From OFTM10 sp964196195 (GTDB taxonomy: Bacteria > Actinomycetota > Acidimicrobiia > Acidimicrobiales > Aldehydirespiratoraceae), in contig CAXMSE010000063.1 in the NCBI GenBank assembly GCA_964196195.1, forward strand, positions 1 through 57,515: DNA of 57,515 nt, given 5' to 3'. Shown here one piece after another: positions 1 through 7,188 of this stretch (the stretch's first letter is position 1; each line of letters begins with the position of its first letter). A program made the translations under genes and the position numbers. The notes under the pieces were generated by a model. That model was given only the letters and a program-made list of their open reading frames with translations, made no database searches and was not told the origin of the DNA.

Positions 1-2
1 TG

Positions 3-1067
3 CCCAGGCTGCGTCCGGCGATCGCATCCGCCGCTGCCATCGTGTTCCTCTTCTCATTCACATCGTTCGGTGTGGTGCTCATCCTCGGGGGGCCTCGACG
101 GGCCACGATCGAGACCGAGATCTACCGTTACGCAGTTACCCGGTCCGACTTCTCCACCGCAGCCGCGCTCGCGCTCGTACAGTTGGTCGCGGTCCTCGCC
201 CTCGTTGCAGTGGCCACGCGACTCGAGCGTCTCCGACCCATCCACAACCGCCAGGGCCGGGTAGGGCCGGGCGCACTGGGCTCGAAATGGGTCACCCTCA
301 ACGCCGTGGTGGCGCTGGCGCTGCTCGGCACACCGATAGCTGTACTTGTAGAGCGCTCTTTGGTGGCGGGCGATGGTTACGGCCTCGCCAATTATCGAGC
401 GCTCGGCACCAGGGTTCGCCAGCTTCCGGCACCGGCCACCACCGCCATCTGGAACTCCCTCGTCTTCGCCGTCGCTGCCACGGCAATGGCGGTGCTGGTG
501 GGGACGCTCGCGTCTCTGGTGGTGGTGCACGGTCGCCGCGGACTCAGCCGCATCTTCGATCTCGGCCTCACCCTTCCGCTGGGCACATCGGCAGTCACGA
601 TCGGCTTCGGGATGCTCGTTGCCCTCGACGAACCGCCGCTCGACCTCCGAACGTCGTGGTGGATCGTGCCGATCGCACACGCCCTCATCGGCATCCCGTT
701 TGTCGTCCGCACGATGGTGCCGGTGTTGCGCAGCATCGACCCGCGGCTGCGCGAGGCCGCGGCCATCCTGGGCGCCACACCGAGCCGGGTCCGACGCGAG
801 ATCGATATTCCGATCGGCGCTCGCGGGCTGGTCGTGGGGGCAGGTTTCGCCTTTGCGGTGTCGCTCGGCGAGTTCGGGGCCACCTCCTTCATCCCTCGGC
901 GGCCTGAAAACCTCACGGCTCCGATTGCTCTGTTTCGCCTGCTCGGAACCCCCGGCGATCTCCTGCGAGGCCAGGCGATGGCTCTCGCCGTAGTGATGAT
1001 GGTGACGGTCGCGATCGTGGTCGTGGCCATCGAGACCCTTCGAGGCTCCGCCGAAGGAGGCCTGTGA
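3..1067 (+). CDS. ABC transporter permease, ThiP-like (5' end missing)
   Basis: This is the C-terminal part of an inner-membrane permease of the thiamine/iron(III)/sulfate importer class. The frame is open to the window edge, so the start lies upstream. The first visible residues (LRPAIASAAAIVFLFSFTSF) match the middle of ThiP-type permeases, which are two fused permease halves, so roughly the second half is seen. Several hydrophobic helices are visible. The conserved EAA loop that docks on the ATPase lies at about 745-815, with an EAA.....G core followed by I.IP. The stop overlaps the ATG of the ATPase gene by one base, so the two form an operon. The substrate cannot be decided from sequence; thiamine or ferric iron are the usual ones for this architecture. 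No binding-protein gene is in view. Confidence 0.85.
   Translation, partial: PRLRPAIASAAAIVFLFSFTSFGVVLILGGPRRATIETEIYRYAVTRSDFSTAAALALVQLVAVLALVAVATRLERLRPIHNRQGRVGPGALGSKWVTLNAVVALALLGTPIAVLVERSLVAGDGYGLANYRALGTRVRQLPAPATTAIWNSLVFAVAATAMAVLVGTLASLVVVHGRRGLSRIFDLGLTLPLGTSAVTIGFGMLVALDEPPLDLRTSWWIVPIAHALIGIPFVVRTMVPVLRSIDPRLREAAAILGATPSRVRREIDIPIGARGLVVGAGFAFAVSLGEFGATSFIPRRPENLTAPIALFRLLGTPGDLLRGQAMALAVVMMVTVAIVVVAIETLRGSAEGGL
1055..1060 (+). promoter_or_regulatory. Shine-Dalgarno AGGAGG of the ABC ATPase gene
   Basis: A perfect AGGAGG ends 6 nt before the ATG at 1067 and only 3 nt before the GTG at 1064. The spacing favours the ATG as the true start. Confidence 0.6.
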
Positions 1068-2011
1068 TGCTCGTCGTCGAAGACCTGACCGTCCGGTTCG
1101 GCACCACCACCGCAGTCGACTCGTTGTCGTTCGAGCTTGCGGGTGATGAGACGCTGGCCCTCCTCGGCCCGAGTGGCTGTGGGAAATCGACCCTGCTTCG
1201 CGCCATAGCCGGACTCCAAGCTGTCGATCGAGGACGCATCCTGCTCGACGATCACGATCTTGCCGGCGCTGCGCCTCACGAGAGAGGGGTGGGTCTGATG
1301 TTCCAGGACCATGCCTTGTTCCCGCACCGAAACGTGGCCGACAACATCGCCTTCGGGCCGAGGATGCAAGGCGTCCGCCCTGAAGCGCGCACCAACAGGG
1401 TTGCCGAACTGCTCGATCTCGTCGGCCTGCCCGGCTTCGGGGAACGCTCGGTGGCGACCCTCTCGGGCGGAGAGGCCCAGCGGGTCGCCCTCGCCCGCGC
1501 TCTCGCTCCACGGCCTCGGATCCTCCTGCTCGACGAACCGCTCGGCTCGCTCGATCGAAGCCTGCGCGACCGCCTCGTCGATGAACTACCGGGCGTTCTG
1601 CGCGCTGCGGGCACTGCCGCGATCCATGTCACCCACGACCACGAAGAGGCGTTTGCGGTGGGCGACCGGTTGGCAGTGATGACCAACGGAGCACTCCGTC
1701 AGACAGGTGAGCCCAAGAGGGTCTGGGAACAGCCGGCCACTGCCGAGGTGGCACGGTTCTTGGGCCACACCAACATCGTCGACGCTGTCGACGGGTTGAT
1801 GGTGGTGAGAAGCGACGCCGCAGCCGTGCACAGCGATGGCGAGTTGGCCGTCACCGTGATCAGATCCCGGTTTCAAGGCAACGACTACGACACCCTGGTC
1901 CGCTCCCGCGAGGGCGACGAACTCAGACTCACCCTTCAGGAAAGGCTGGTGCCCGGTGCCGAGGCCCGACTGCGGCTCGACCCGACTCGTGTGATCGCCA
2001 TCAGGGAGTGA
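1067..2011 (+). CDS. ABC transporter ATP-binding protein (ThiQ/FbpC/PotA-like)
   Basis: This cytoplasmic ATPase powers the permease encoded just upstream. Walker A GPSGCGKS lies at residues 34-41, the Q-loop MFQD near 78-81, the signature LSGGEAQ at 132-138, Walker B ILLLDEP at 152-158 and the switch histidine at H190. The last ~70 residues form a TOBE-like regulatory domain, as in iron, spermidine and sulfate importers; E. coli ThiQ is shorter and lacks this extension. At 314 residues it is normal for that class. I chose ATG 1067 over GTG 1064 because of the AGGAGG spacing. The 3' end overlaps the convergent galK stop by 11 bp. Import of thiamine, iron or another small solute is plausible, but the specificity is unknown. 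Confidence 0.88.
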   Translation: MLVVEDLTVRFGTTTAVDSLSFELAGDETLALLGPSGCGKSTLLRAIAGLQAVDRGRILLDDHDLAGAAPHERGVGLMFQDHALFPHRNVADNIAFGPRMQGVRPEARTNRVAELLDLVGLPGFGERSVATLSGGEAQRVALARALAPRPRILLLDEPLGSLDRSLRDRLVDELPGVLRAAGTAAIHVTHDHEEAFAVGDRLAVMTNGALRQTGEPKRVWEQPATAEVARFLGHTNIVDAVDGLMVVRSDAAAVHSDGELAVTVIRSRFQGNDYDTLVRSREGDELRLTLQERLVPGAEARLRLDPTRVIAIRE

Positions 2012-3146
2012 GTTCGATCACCGAGGCGCCCGCCCCGGCCTCACACACCCAGACCGTCGCGGTATTGCTTGAGACATTCCGATAGTCGTCCACGACCACG
2101 TCACGGAACGAGTCTGCACCTTCGGCTTCTATCAGGGCGACGGCACAGCCGGCGAAGCCTCCTCCGGTCATGCGGGCCCCGAAACACCCCGGCTGCGCCT
2201 CTGCGATGGTCACGATCTGGTCGAGTGCCCTGCCCGAGACGCTGTAGTCGTCGCGCAGGCTTGCGTGACTCCTGCTCATCAGGTGCCCGAGTCGACTCGC
2301 ATCATCGGCCTCGATGGCGGCGACCGCATCGAGGGTGCGCTGATTCTCGGAAATCACGTGGCGGGCTCGTTCCAGCTCAGCACCTCCGCCGGGAGGCATT
2401 GACTCGACCGACGTGGCATCGCGAAGAGAGTCCACCCCAAGCAACTCGGCTGCCCGCACACACTCCTCCCGCCGCTCGGCGTACGGGGAGTCGGCTAACC
2501 GGCGGCGCGTGCCAGTGTCCATGACAGCCACCACGGCCCCATCGGGCAGGTGGTGGGGGGTCGTCTCGAGGCTCCTGCAGTCGATCAGCAGGGCATGCCC
2601 GACGACGGCAGTCGCGGATACGAGCTGATCCATGATTCCGCTCGGAACTCCCACGATCTCGTTCTCGACGCGTTGAGCCAGCCGAGCTACGTCGACCCCA
2701 CTCCACGAGCTACCAGCCAGTTGGAGGATTGCCTGGATCGTCGCGACCTCGAGCGCGGCCGACGACGCGAGGCCCGCGCCGATGGGTACATCCGAAGCGA
2801 TCGTTGCCCGCCAACCGCCGGGCATGATCGCCGCTTCGGTCATCAGACGGTGAACCCCATGAAGGTGAGCCGCCCATGGGGGGTCGAAGAGATCTGCCGA
2901 ACCGGTGAGTCTGAGGCTGCCAAACCCCTCCGATTCGACTTCGGGCGACAACTGCCCGGGAGCGCCACTCCCCGCCAGGACGGTGTCGAACGGCAGGGCC
3001 ATGGGCAACACGAAGCCGTCGTTGTAATCGGTGTGCTCCCCGATGAGGTTGACCCGTCCGGGAGCACGACTGAGAAACTCCGGCTCACCCCAACGCCGCC
3101 GGTGAGCCTCGACGGCGCGCTCCCGGGCGGTGGGCTGTTCGGTCAG
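2001..3146 (-). CDS. galK: galactokinase (probable CTG start)
   Basis: Phosphorylates alpha-D-galactose with ATP to galactose 1-phosphate, the first Leloir step. GHMP-kinase motifs are clear: the galactokinase signature RVNLIGEHTDYNDG at residues 31-44, the phosphate-binding PIGAGLASSAA, and the C-terminal GGGFAGCAVAL. The signature lies upstream of the first in-frame ATG/GTG/TTG (GTG at 3011), which would delete it. Reading back, the first plausible initiator is CTG at 3146-3144, which overlaps the acetyltransferase stop as CTGA and gives 381 residues, a normal length. No ATG, GTG or TTG exists in this frame from there back to at least position 3350. Gene callers limited to standard starts would annotate 2001-3011. 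The acetyltransferase gene lies immediately upstream on the same strand. No other Leloir gene is in the window. Function is confident; the start is inferred. Confidence 0.9.
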   Translation of the reverse strand: MTEQPTARERAVEAHRRRWGEPEFLSRAPGRVNLIGEHTDYNDGFVLPMALPFDTVLAGSGAPGQLSPEVESEGFGSLRLTGSADLFDPPWAAHLHGVHRLMTEAAIMPGGWRATIASDVPIGAGLASSAALEVATIQAILQLAGSSWSGVDVARLAQRVENEIVGVPSGIMDQLVSATAVVGHALLIDCRSLETTPHHLPDGAVVAVMDTGTRRRLADSPYAERREECVRAAELLGVDSLRDATSVESMPPGGGAELERARHVISENQRTLDAVAAIEADDASRLGHLMSRSHASLRDDYSVSGRALDQIVTIAEAQPGCFGARMTGGGFAGCAVALIEAEGADSFRDVVVDDYRNVSSNTATVWVCEAGAGASVIELTP

Positions 3147-3568
3147 ATCGGGTGGCGCATGGAGATGTGGGGGATGCCGTCCTCGACGAATTCCTCGCCG
3201 TCGACCTCGAACCCACGATCGAGGTACCAGCCCACCAGATGGGATTGGGCATCGAGCACCCAGGGGCCATCGGTGGATTCCAGCACGTGGTGGATGAGGG
3301 CTGCGGCGAGTCCGCCGGAGCGGGCATCGCTGCGAGTCACGACTCGGCCGATCCGGCGCGCGTCGTCGTCGTCGAGCACCCTCACGTAGGCCCTCACGCC
3401 GAGGTCGTCTTCGATCCAGATGTGGCGGGTGGCCGGTTCGGTGTCCCGCCCGTCGAGCTCCTGGTAGACGCAGCTCTGCTCCACCACGAATACCTCGATC
3501 CGTAAGCGGATGATCTCGTGGAATTGGTCGGTCGAAAGGCGACTGAAACGGCGATCCACGATCTTCAC
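3143..3568 (-). CDS. GNAT-family acetyltransferase, ElaA-like
   Basis: A predicted acetyl-CoA-dependent N-acetyltransferase of the ElaA type. The family block with RIEVFVVEQ and YQELDGRD lies at residues 23-42, followed by a beta-strand carrying AYVRVL and the acetyl-CoA-binding turn around 75-92 (RVVTRSDARSGG). The C-terminal half contains the typical LVGWYLDRGFE segment. A longer reading to 3661 exists, but family similarity starts at VKIVDRRF. A TAGGTT hexamer lies 7 nt before the GTG at 3568, consistent with a leaderless start there. The protein is then 141 residues, near ElaA length. Its stop overlaps the presumed galK start, so galK is probably translationally coupled to it. The acceptor substrate is unknown. 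Confidence 0.8.
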   Translation of the reverse strand: MKIVDRRFSRLSTDQFHEIIRLRIEVFVVEQSCVYQELDGRDTEPATRHIWIEDDLGVRAYVRVLDDDDARRIGRVVTRSDARSGGLAAALIHHVLESTDGPWVLDAQSHLVGWYLDRGFEVDGEEFVEDGIPHISMRHPI

Positions 3569-3575
3569 GGCGTCG

Positions 3576-3581
3576 AACCTA
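3576..3581 (-). promoter_or_regulatory. candidate -10 (TAGGTT) for the acetyltransferase-galK unit
   Basis: On the minus strand TAGGTT matches the actinobacterial -10 pattern TANNNT and ends 7 nt before GTG 3568. Transcription would begin at or next to the start codon. No clear -35 is visible. Confidence 0.4.
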
Positions 3582-3663
3582 CTTCGGTCTACTATTCGAA
3601 GGTGGACACACAGCCCTTGTTCTTGCACTCCACCGACATGCGGTCGGGCGGCTGACCCCACCT

Positions 3664-4491
3664 ATGACCACCGCGGTAAACGGCCATATCCAACTCTGCT
3701 ACGAGACCTTCGGCATCCTCGACGACCTCACGATCATTCTCCTGCCGGGGATGGGCAACCAGCTCCTCGTGTATCCCGAGGAGTTCTGCGAGTCGCTGGT
3801 CGACAGGGGGTTTCACGTCATCCGGATGGACAACCGCGATGCCGGATTGTCCACCGTCACCGACGATGGCGATGAGTACACCCTCGACGACATGGCTGGC
3901 GATGTGATCGCCGTGCTGGACGCCGAAGGGGTCGACGACGCCGTCGTGCTCGGACTCTCGCTCGGCGGGATGATTGCCCAGGTCGTGGCGATCCGGTATC
4001 CAGAACGGGTTCGTGCCCTGGTGTCACTGGCGTCCGCAAGCGGGGAAAGCGCGGCAGAGAACGTCTCACCGGAAGTCATCGAAGCCCTGATGCTTCCTCC
4101 CGAGCCGACCCTCGAGGAACAGGTCGAGACAGACCTGAAGGTGAGGCCCCTCTGGTCCAACCCCGATTGGTTCGACGAGCACCAGATGCGCATCTACCTC
4201 CGGTCCCTTTACGAGCGGTCCTGGGTACCGGGTGGCGGCCTACGCCAACTCGCGGCGGCAGCCCGCAGCACCGACCGAACCACCGAACTCCGTCGGCTCG
4301 ATGTCCCCACCCTCGTGGTCCATGGTGAGAACGACACCCTCATCCCCAGCGAGGCCGGCCGGCTCACCGCCCAACTCGTCCCCGGCGCGGAGTATCTCGA
4401 GATCGAGGGGATGTCCCACGATTTTGTGTACCAGATGTGGCCCCAGCTGATCGAGGCGGTTACCGCTCTTGCTGCTCGTACATTCGACTGA
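3664..4491 (+). CDS. alpha/beta-hydrolase
   Basis: A cytoplasmic serine hydrolase of the alpha/beta fold. The nucleophile elbow GLSLG is at residues 97-101 (Ser99). The likely acid is Asp224 in HGENDTLIP and the base is His252 in GMSHDF. An oxyanion-type LLPGMG lies near residue 26, and a MDNRDAGLS block follows the first strands, as in the aclacinomycin methylesterase (RdmC)/haloperoxidase-like group. The length of 275 residues is standard. It is divergent from the acetyltransferase gene and followed after 28 bp by the racemase gene. The substrate cannot be inferred; an ester, lactone or carbon-carbon hydrolase role are all possible. Confidence 0.85.
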   Translation: MTTAVNGHIQLCYETFGILDDLTIILLPGMGNQLLVYPEEFCESLVDRGFHVIRMDNRDAGLSTVTDDGDEYTLDDMAGDVIAVLDAEGVDDAVVLGLSLGGMIAQVVAIRYPERVRALVSLASASGESAAENVSPEVIEALMLPPEPTLEEQVETDLKVRPLWSNPDWFDEHQMRIYLRSLYERSWVPGGGLRQLAAAARSTDRTTELRRLDVPTLVVHGENDTLIPSEAGRLTAQLVPGAEYLEIEGMSHDFVYQMWPQLIEAVTALAARTFD

Positions 4492-4519
4492 GTTCAGCTG
4501 AGAGCCAGGAGGACACACC

Positions 4520-5662
4520 ATGGGCCCACTCGACGGCGTCCGTATCATCGAGTTGACCGGGCTGGGCCCGGGCCCATTCTGCGCCATGATGCTGGCCGAC
4601 ATGGGTGCTGATGTGATCCGTGTCGACCGAGCCGGCTCCGTACGCGGTGGCAATCCCGATGTCCCTCCCGCCGACCCGATGAGCCGGGGCCGACGCTCGA
4701 TCGGCATCGATCTCAAATCCGGGGATGGTGTGAAGACAGTGATGCGCCTGGTCGAGGGGGCCGACGGCCTGATCGAGGGGTTTCGTCCGGGGGTCACCGA
4801 ACGCCTCGGCATCGGCCCCGACGACTGCCTGTCGCGCAACCCGCGCCTCGCTTACGGACGGATGACGGGCTGGGGGCAGGAGGGACCATACGCGTCTACC
4901 GCAGGCCACGACATCAACTACATCTCTCTGGCCGGGGCGCTCGAACCCATGGGCCGCCGGGGCGAAAGCCCGGTTCCTCCCCTCAACCTGGTCGGTGATT
5001 TCGGGGGCGGGGGCATGTATCTCGCGTTCGGAATGGTGTGTGCGATCCTCGAGGCCAGATCATCGGGCAAGGGCCAGGTGGTCGACGCCGCGATGGTCGA
5101 TGGTGCCGCATCTCTCACCACCTTCTTCCACGGCCTTCGTGCCATGGGGGTCTGGAACGATGAGCGGGGCACCAACCTGCTCGACACCGGAGCCCACTTT
5201 TACGACGTTTACGAAACGAGCGATGGCAAGTATGTGTCGATCGGATCGATCGAGCCCCAGTTCTATGCCGAGCTGAGAGAGAAACTCGACCTCGACGAAG
5301 CGAAGTGGGACCACCAGATGAGCCGCGCCGCTTGGCCCGACCTGAAGGACGACATCGCGGCGATCTTCAAGACCAAGACTCGCGATGAATGGTGTGAACT
5401 CATCGAGGGATCCGACGTGTGCTTTGCCCCCGTGCTCTCATTGGAGGAGGCTCCGAAACATCCTCACAATGAGGCCCGGGGAACCTTTGTGGAGGTGAAC
5501 GGGGTGGTGCAGCCCCGACCCGCTCCGCGGTTCAGTCGTACCGACAGCGACCTCGGGCGACCGCCGGCCCATGCCGGCCAGCACACCGATGAAGTGCTCG
5601 CCGATCTCGGCTACGACGCCGACGAGATCAGCACACTTCGCGAGTCGGGGGCAGTTGCCTGA
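4520..5662 (+). CDS. alpha-methylacyl-CoA racemase (CaiB/BaiF family)
   Basis: Interconverts (2R)- and (2S)-methylacyl-CoA esters so that branched fatty acids or sterol side chains can enter beta-oxidation. It resembles the mycobacterial racemase MCR along its whole length. The conserved start GPLDGVRIIEL and the catalytic blocks AGHDINYIS (His130), NLVGDFGGG (Asp160) and GSIEPQFY (Glu245) correspond to the His/Asp/Glu residues of that enzyme. CoA-transferase members of the family lack this exact set, so racemase is preferred over transferase. At 380 residues it is slightly longer than MCR. The PIG-L gene begins 1 bp after the stop, and the hydrolase gene lies just upstream. A cytosolic role in methyl-branched lipid or steroid breakdown is likely. 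Confidence 0.87.
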   Translation: MGPLDGVRIIELTGLGPGPFCAMMLADMGADVIRVDRAGSVRGGNPDVPPADPMSRGRRSIGIDLKSGDGVKTVMRLVEGADGLIEGFRPGVTERLGIGPDDCLSRNPRLAYGRMTGWGQEGPYASTAGHDINYISLAGALEPMGRRGESPVPPLNLVGDFGGGGMYLAFGMVCAILEARSSGKGQVVDAAMVDGAASLTTFFHGLRAMGVWNDERGTNLLDTGAHFYDVYETSDGKYVSIGSIEPQFYAELREKLDLDEAKWDHQMSRAAWPDLKDDIAAIFKTKTRDEWCELIEGSDVCFAPVLSLEEAPKHPHNEARGTFVEVNGVVQPRPAPRFSRTDSDLGRPPAHAGQHTDEVLADLGYDADEISTLRESGAVA

Positions 5663-5663
5663 C

Positions 5664-6482
5664 ATGGCCACCGCTGTCTTCTTCCACGCCCACCCCGACG
5701 ACGAGGCAATCGCCACGGCCGGCGTGATGATCGAGGGCTCCGAGCTCGGACATCGCATCGTGCTGGTCTGCGCCACCGACGGCTCCGTCGGCGAGGCCGA
5801 CGACGACCACATCCCGGACGGGTCGTCGCTCGCCGAGGTGAGGGCCACCGAGCTCGCCAGAGCCGGAGAGCTCCTCGGTGTTCATCGGATCGAGTTCCTC
5901 GGCTACCGCGACTCGGGTATGGCCGACACCGATACCAACGAGCACCCCGACTCCTTCTGGCAGGCCGACCTCGAGGAAGCCGCCGAGCGCCTGGCTGTCA
6001 TCCTCGGTGACGAGAGCGCCGATCTGATCACCATCTACGACGAGCACGGTGGCTACGGCCACCCCGATCACATCCAGGTCAACCGGGTCGGCGTGAGAGC
6101 GGCCGAGATCGCCGGAGTGCAGCACATCTTCGAGGCCACCATGAACCGCGATCAGATGCGCTCGTTGGCCGACGACCCCGCTTTCGAGGCGCTGGGATTG
6201 GAGACCGAAGAGATCGAGCGAGAGCGCGAAGAGATCCGCGATACCGAGATGGGCACCCCCGCAGGCCAGATCACCCACGGGATCGACGTCACCGCCACGA
6301 TCGCACGAAAGCGCGAGGCGATGGCGGCTCACAAGAGCCAGATCCCGCCCGACTCCTTCTTCCTTCAGCTGCCCGAAGGGGCCTTTGCCGCCGCGTTTGG
6401 TACCGAGTGGTTCATACGCCACGGTGCCGATCGAACTGGCGAACCATTCGAGACCGATTTCTACGCTGGGATCACACCATGA
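5664..6482 (+). CDS. PIG-L family zinc deacetylase (MshB/Mca-like)
   Basis: A zinc-dependent N-deacetylase/amidase of the LmbE-like fold. The metal-binding AHPDDE is at residues 9-14 (His10, Asp13) and GHPDH at 132-136 supplies His136. In actinobacteria such proteins are MshB, which deacetylates the mycothiol precursor, or Mca, which cleaves mycothiol S-conjugates. At 272 residues either is possible, and I cannot choose. A longer open frame begins at 5571 inside the racemase gene, but the family starts at MATAVFFHAHPDDE, so ATG 5664 is used. The stop overlaps the next start as ATGA, indicating coupling with the ABM gene. A role in thiol-linked detoxification is plausible but not shown. Confidence 0.83.
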   Translation: MATAVFFHAHPDDEAIATAGVMIEGSELGHRIVLVCATDGSVGEADDDHIPDGSSLAEVRATELARAGELLGVHRIEFLGYRDSGMADTDTNEHPDSFWQADLEEAAERLAVILGDESADLITIYDEHGGYGHPDHIQVNRVGVRAAEIAGVQHIFEATMNRDQMRSLADDPAFEALGLETEEIEREREEIRDTEMGTPAGQITHGIDVTATIARKREAMAAHKSQIPPDSFFLQLPEGAFAAAFGTEWFIRHGADRTGEPFETDFYAGITP

Positions 6483-6805
6483 GTTCTGTCATCAAGATCA
6501 ACGCAATCACCGTTCCGGGTGAGATGGGCGATGAAGTCGCCCGTCGTTTCGGCGAGAGAGCTGGAGCGGTCGACGGCATGGATGGGTTCGAGGGTTTCGA
6601 ACTCTTGCGGCCCACCGACGATCGCGACACCTGGCTGGTGATCACCCGCTGGCGCGACGATGAGGCCTTCACCGCCTGGACTCAGTCGGCCCAGTTCCGA
6701 GACGGCCATCGTGTCGCCCTGGCCACCAGTGAAGAGGCCCCGGCTCCGCTCCCGATCAGTGCCGAGCTCTGGAGCTACGCGGTTGAGGTCAGCCGCGAGA
6801 CGTGA
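6479..6805 (+). CDS. antibiotic biosynthesis monooxygenase (ABM)-domain protein
   Basis: A small single-domain protein (108 residues) of the dimeric alpha/beta-barrel ABM fold. It shows the typical FEGFELLRP strand, the TRWRDDEAFTAW segment and a SAQFRDGH helix. The family includes heme-degrading enzymes (HmoA/IsdG-like) and cofactor-free quinol or polyketide monooxygenases. The sequence alone does not tell which applies, and I see no clear heme-specific signature. It is translationally coupled at both ends: ATGA with the PIG-L gene and GTGA with the membrane-protein gene. The long open frame starting at 6407 overlaps the PIG-L gene and is not the start. Confidence 0.78.
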   Translation: MSSVIKINAITVPGEMGDEVARRFGERAGAVDGMDGFEGFELLRPTDDRDTWLVITRWRDDEAFTAWTQSAQFRDGHRVALATSEEAPAPLPISAELWSYAVEVSRET

Positions 6806-7155
6806 TCCGCGACGTCCACTCGATCAACGCGTGGCTCTTCATATTCGCCAACGGCCTGGTTGGCATCTGGGCTCTCGGTGCCGATCGGTGGCCCCGCTTT
6901 CGCGGTAGGGCAGGCTGGATCGCAGTCGTCATTGCTGAAGTGATAGTCCTCGCCCAGGTCTTCCTCGGTGTCGCGATCGTCATGCGCAACGAAGTCGACA
7001 ACGACCAGCACCAGCTTTACGGTTTCGCCGCGTTCGCCAGTGTCGGGCTCATCTACGCCTACCGCAACGAGATGAAAGAGCGGCCCTACCTCCTGTACGG
7101 GGTCGGCAGCCTCTGGCTGATGGGTCTCGGGATCCGCGGTGTCTTCCTCGTGTGA
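6802..7155 (+). CDS. small integral membrane protein, unknown
   Basis: A 117-residue protein with about four hydrophobic segments (roughly residues 8-25, 38-58, 73-87 and 97-116) and short polar loops. I do not recognise a named family. The GTG start overlaps the previous stop as GTGA, so it is probably made together with the ABM-domain protein. Its convergent neighbour is the PEP carboxykinase gene. A conserved hypothetical membrane protein is the safest label. Confidence 0.7.
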   Translation: MIRDVHSINAWLFIFANGLVGIWALGADRWPRFRGRAGWIAVVIAEVIVLAQVFLGVAIVMRNEVDNDQHQLYGFAAFASVGLIYAYRNEMKERPYLLYGVGSLWLMGLGIRGVFLV

Positions 7156-7188
7156 GTGTGGCCGCAGCAACCGACCCCGCTGGAGTTC

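Noticed and set aside
54..1511. Long open frame on the minus strand over the permease and ATPase genes
   Set aside because: It has no family similarity, is Arg/His/Gly-rich, and lies antisense to two clear genes; typical of GC-rich shadows.
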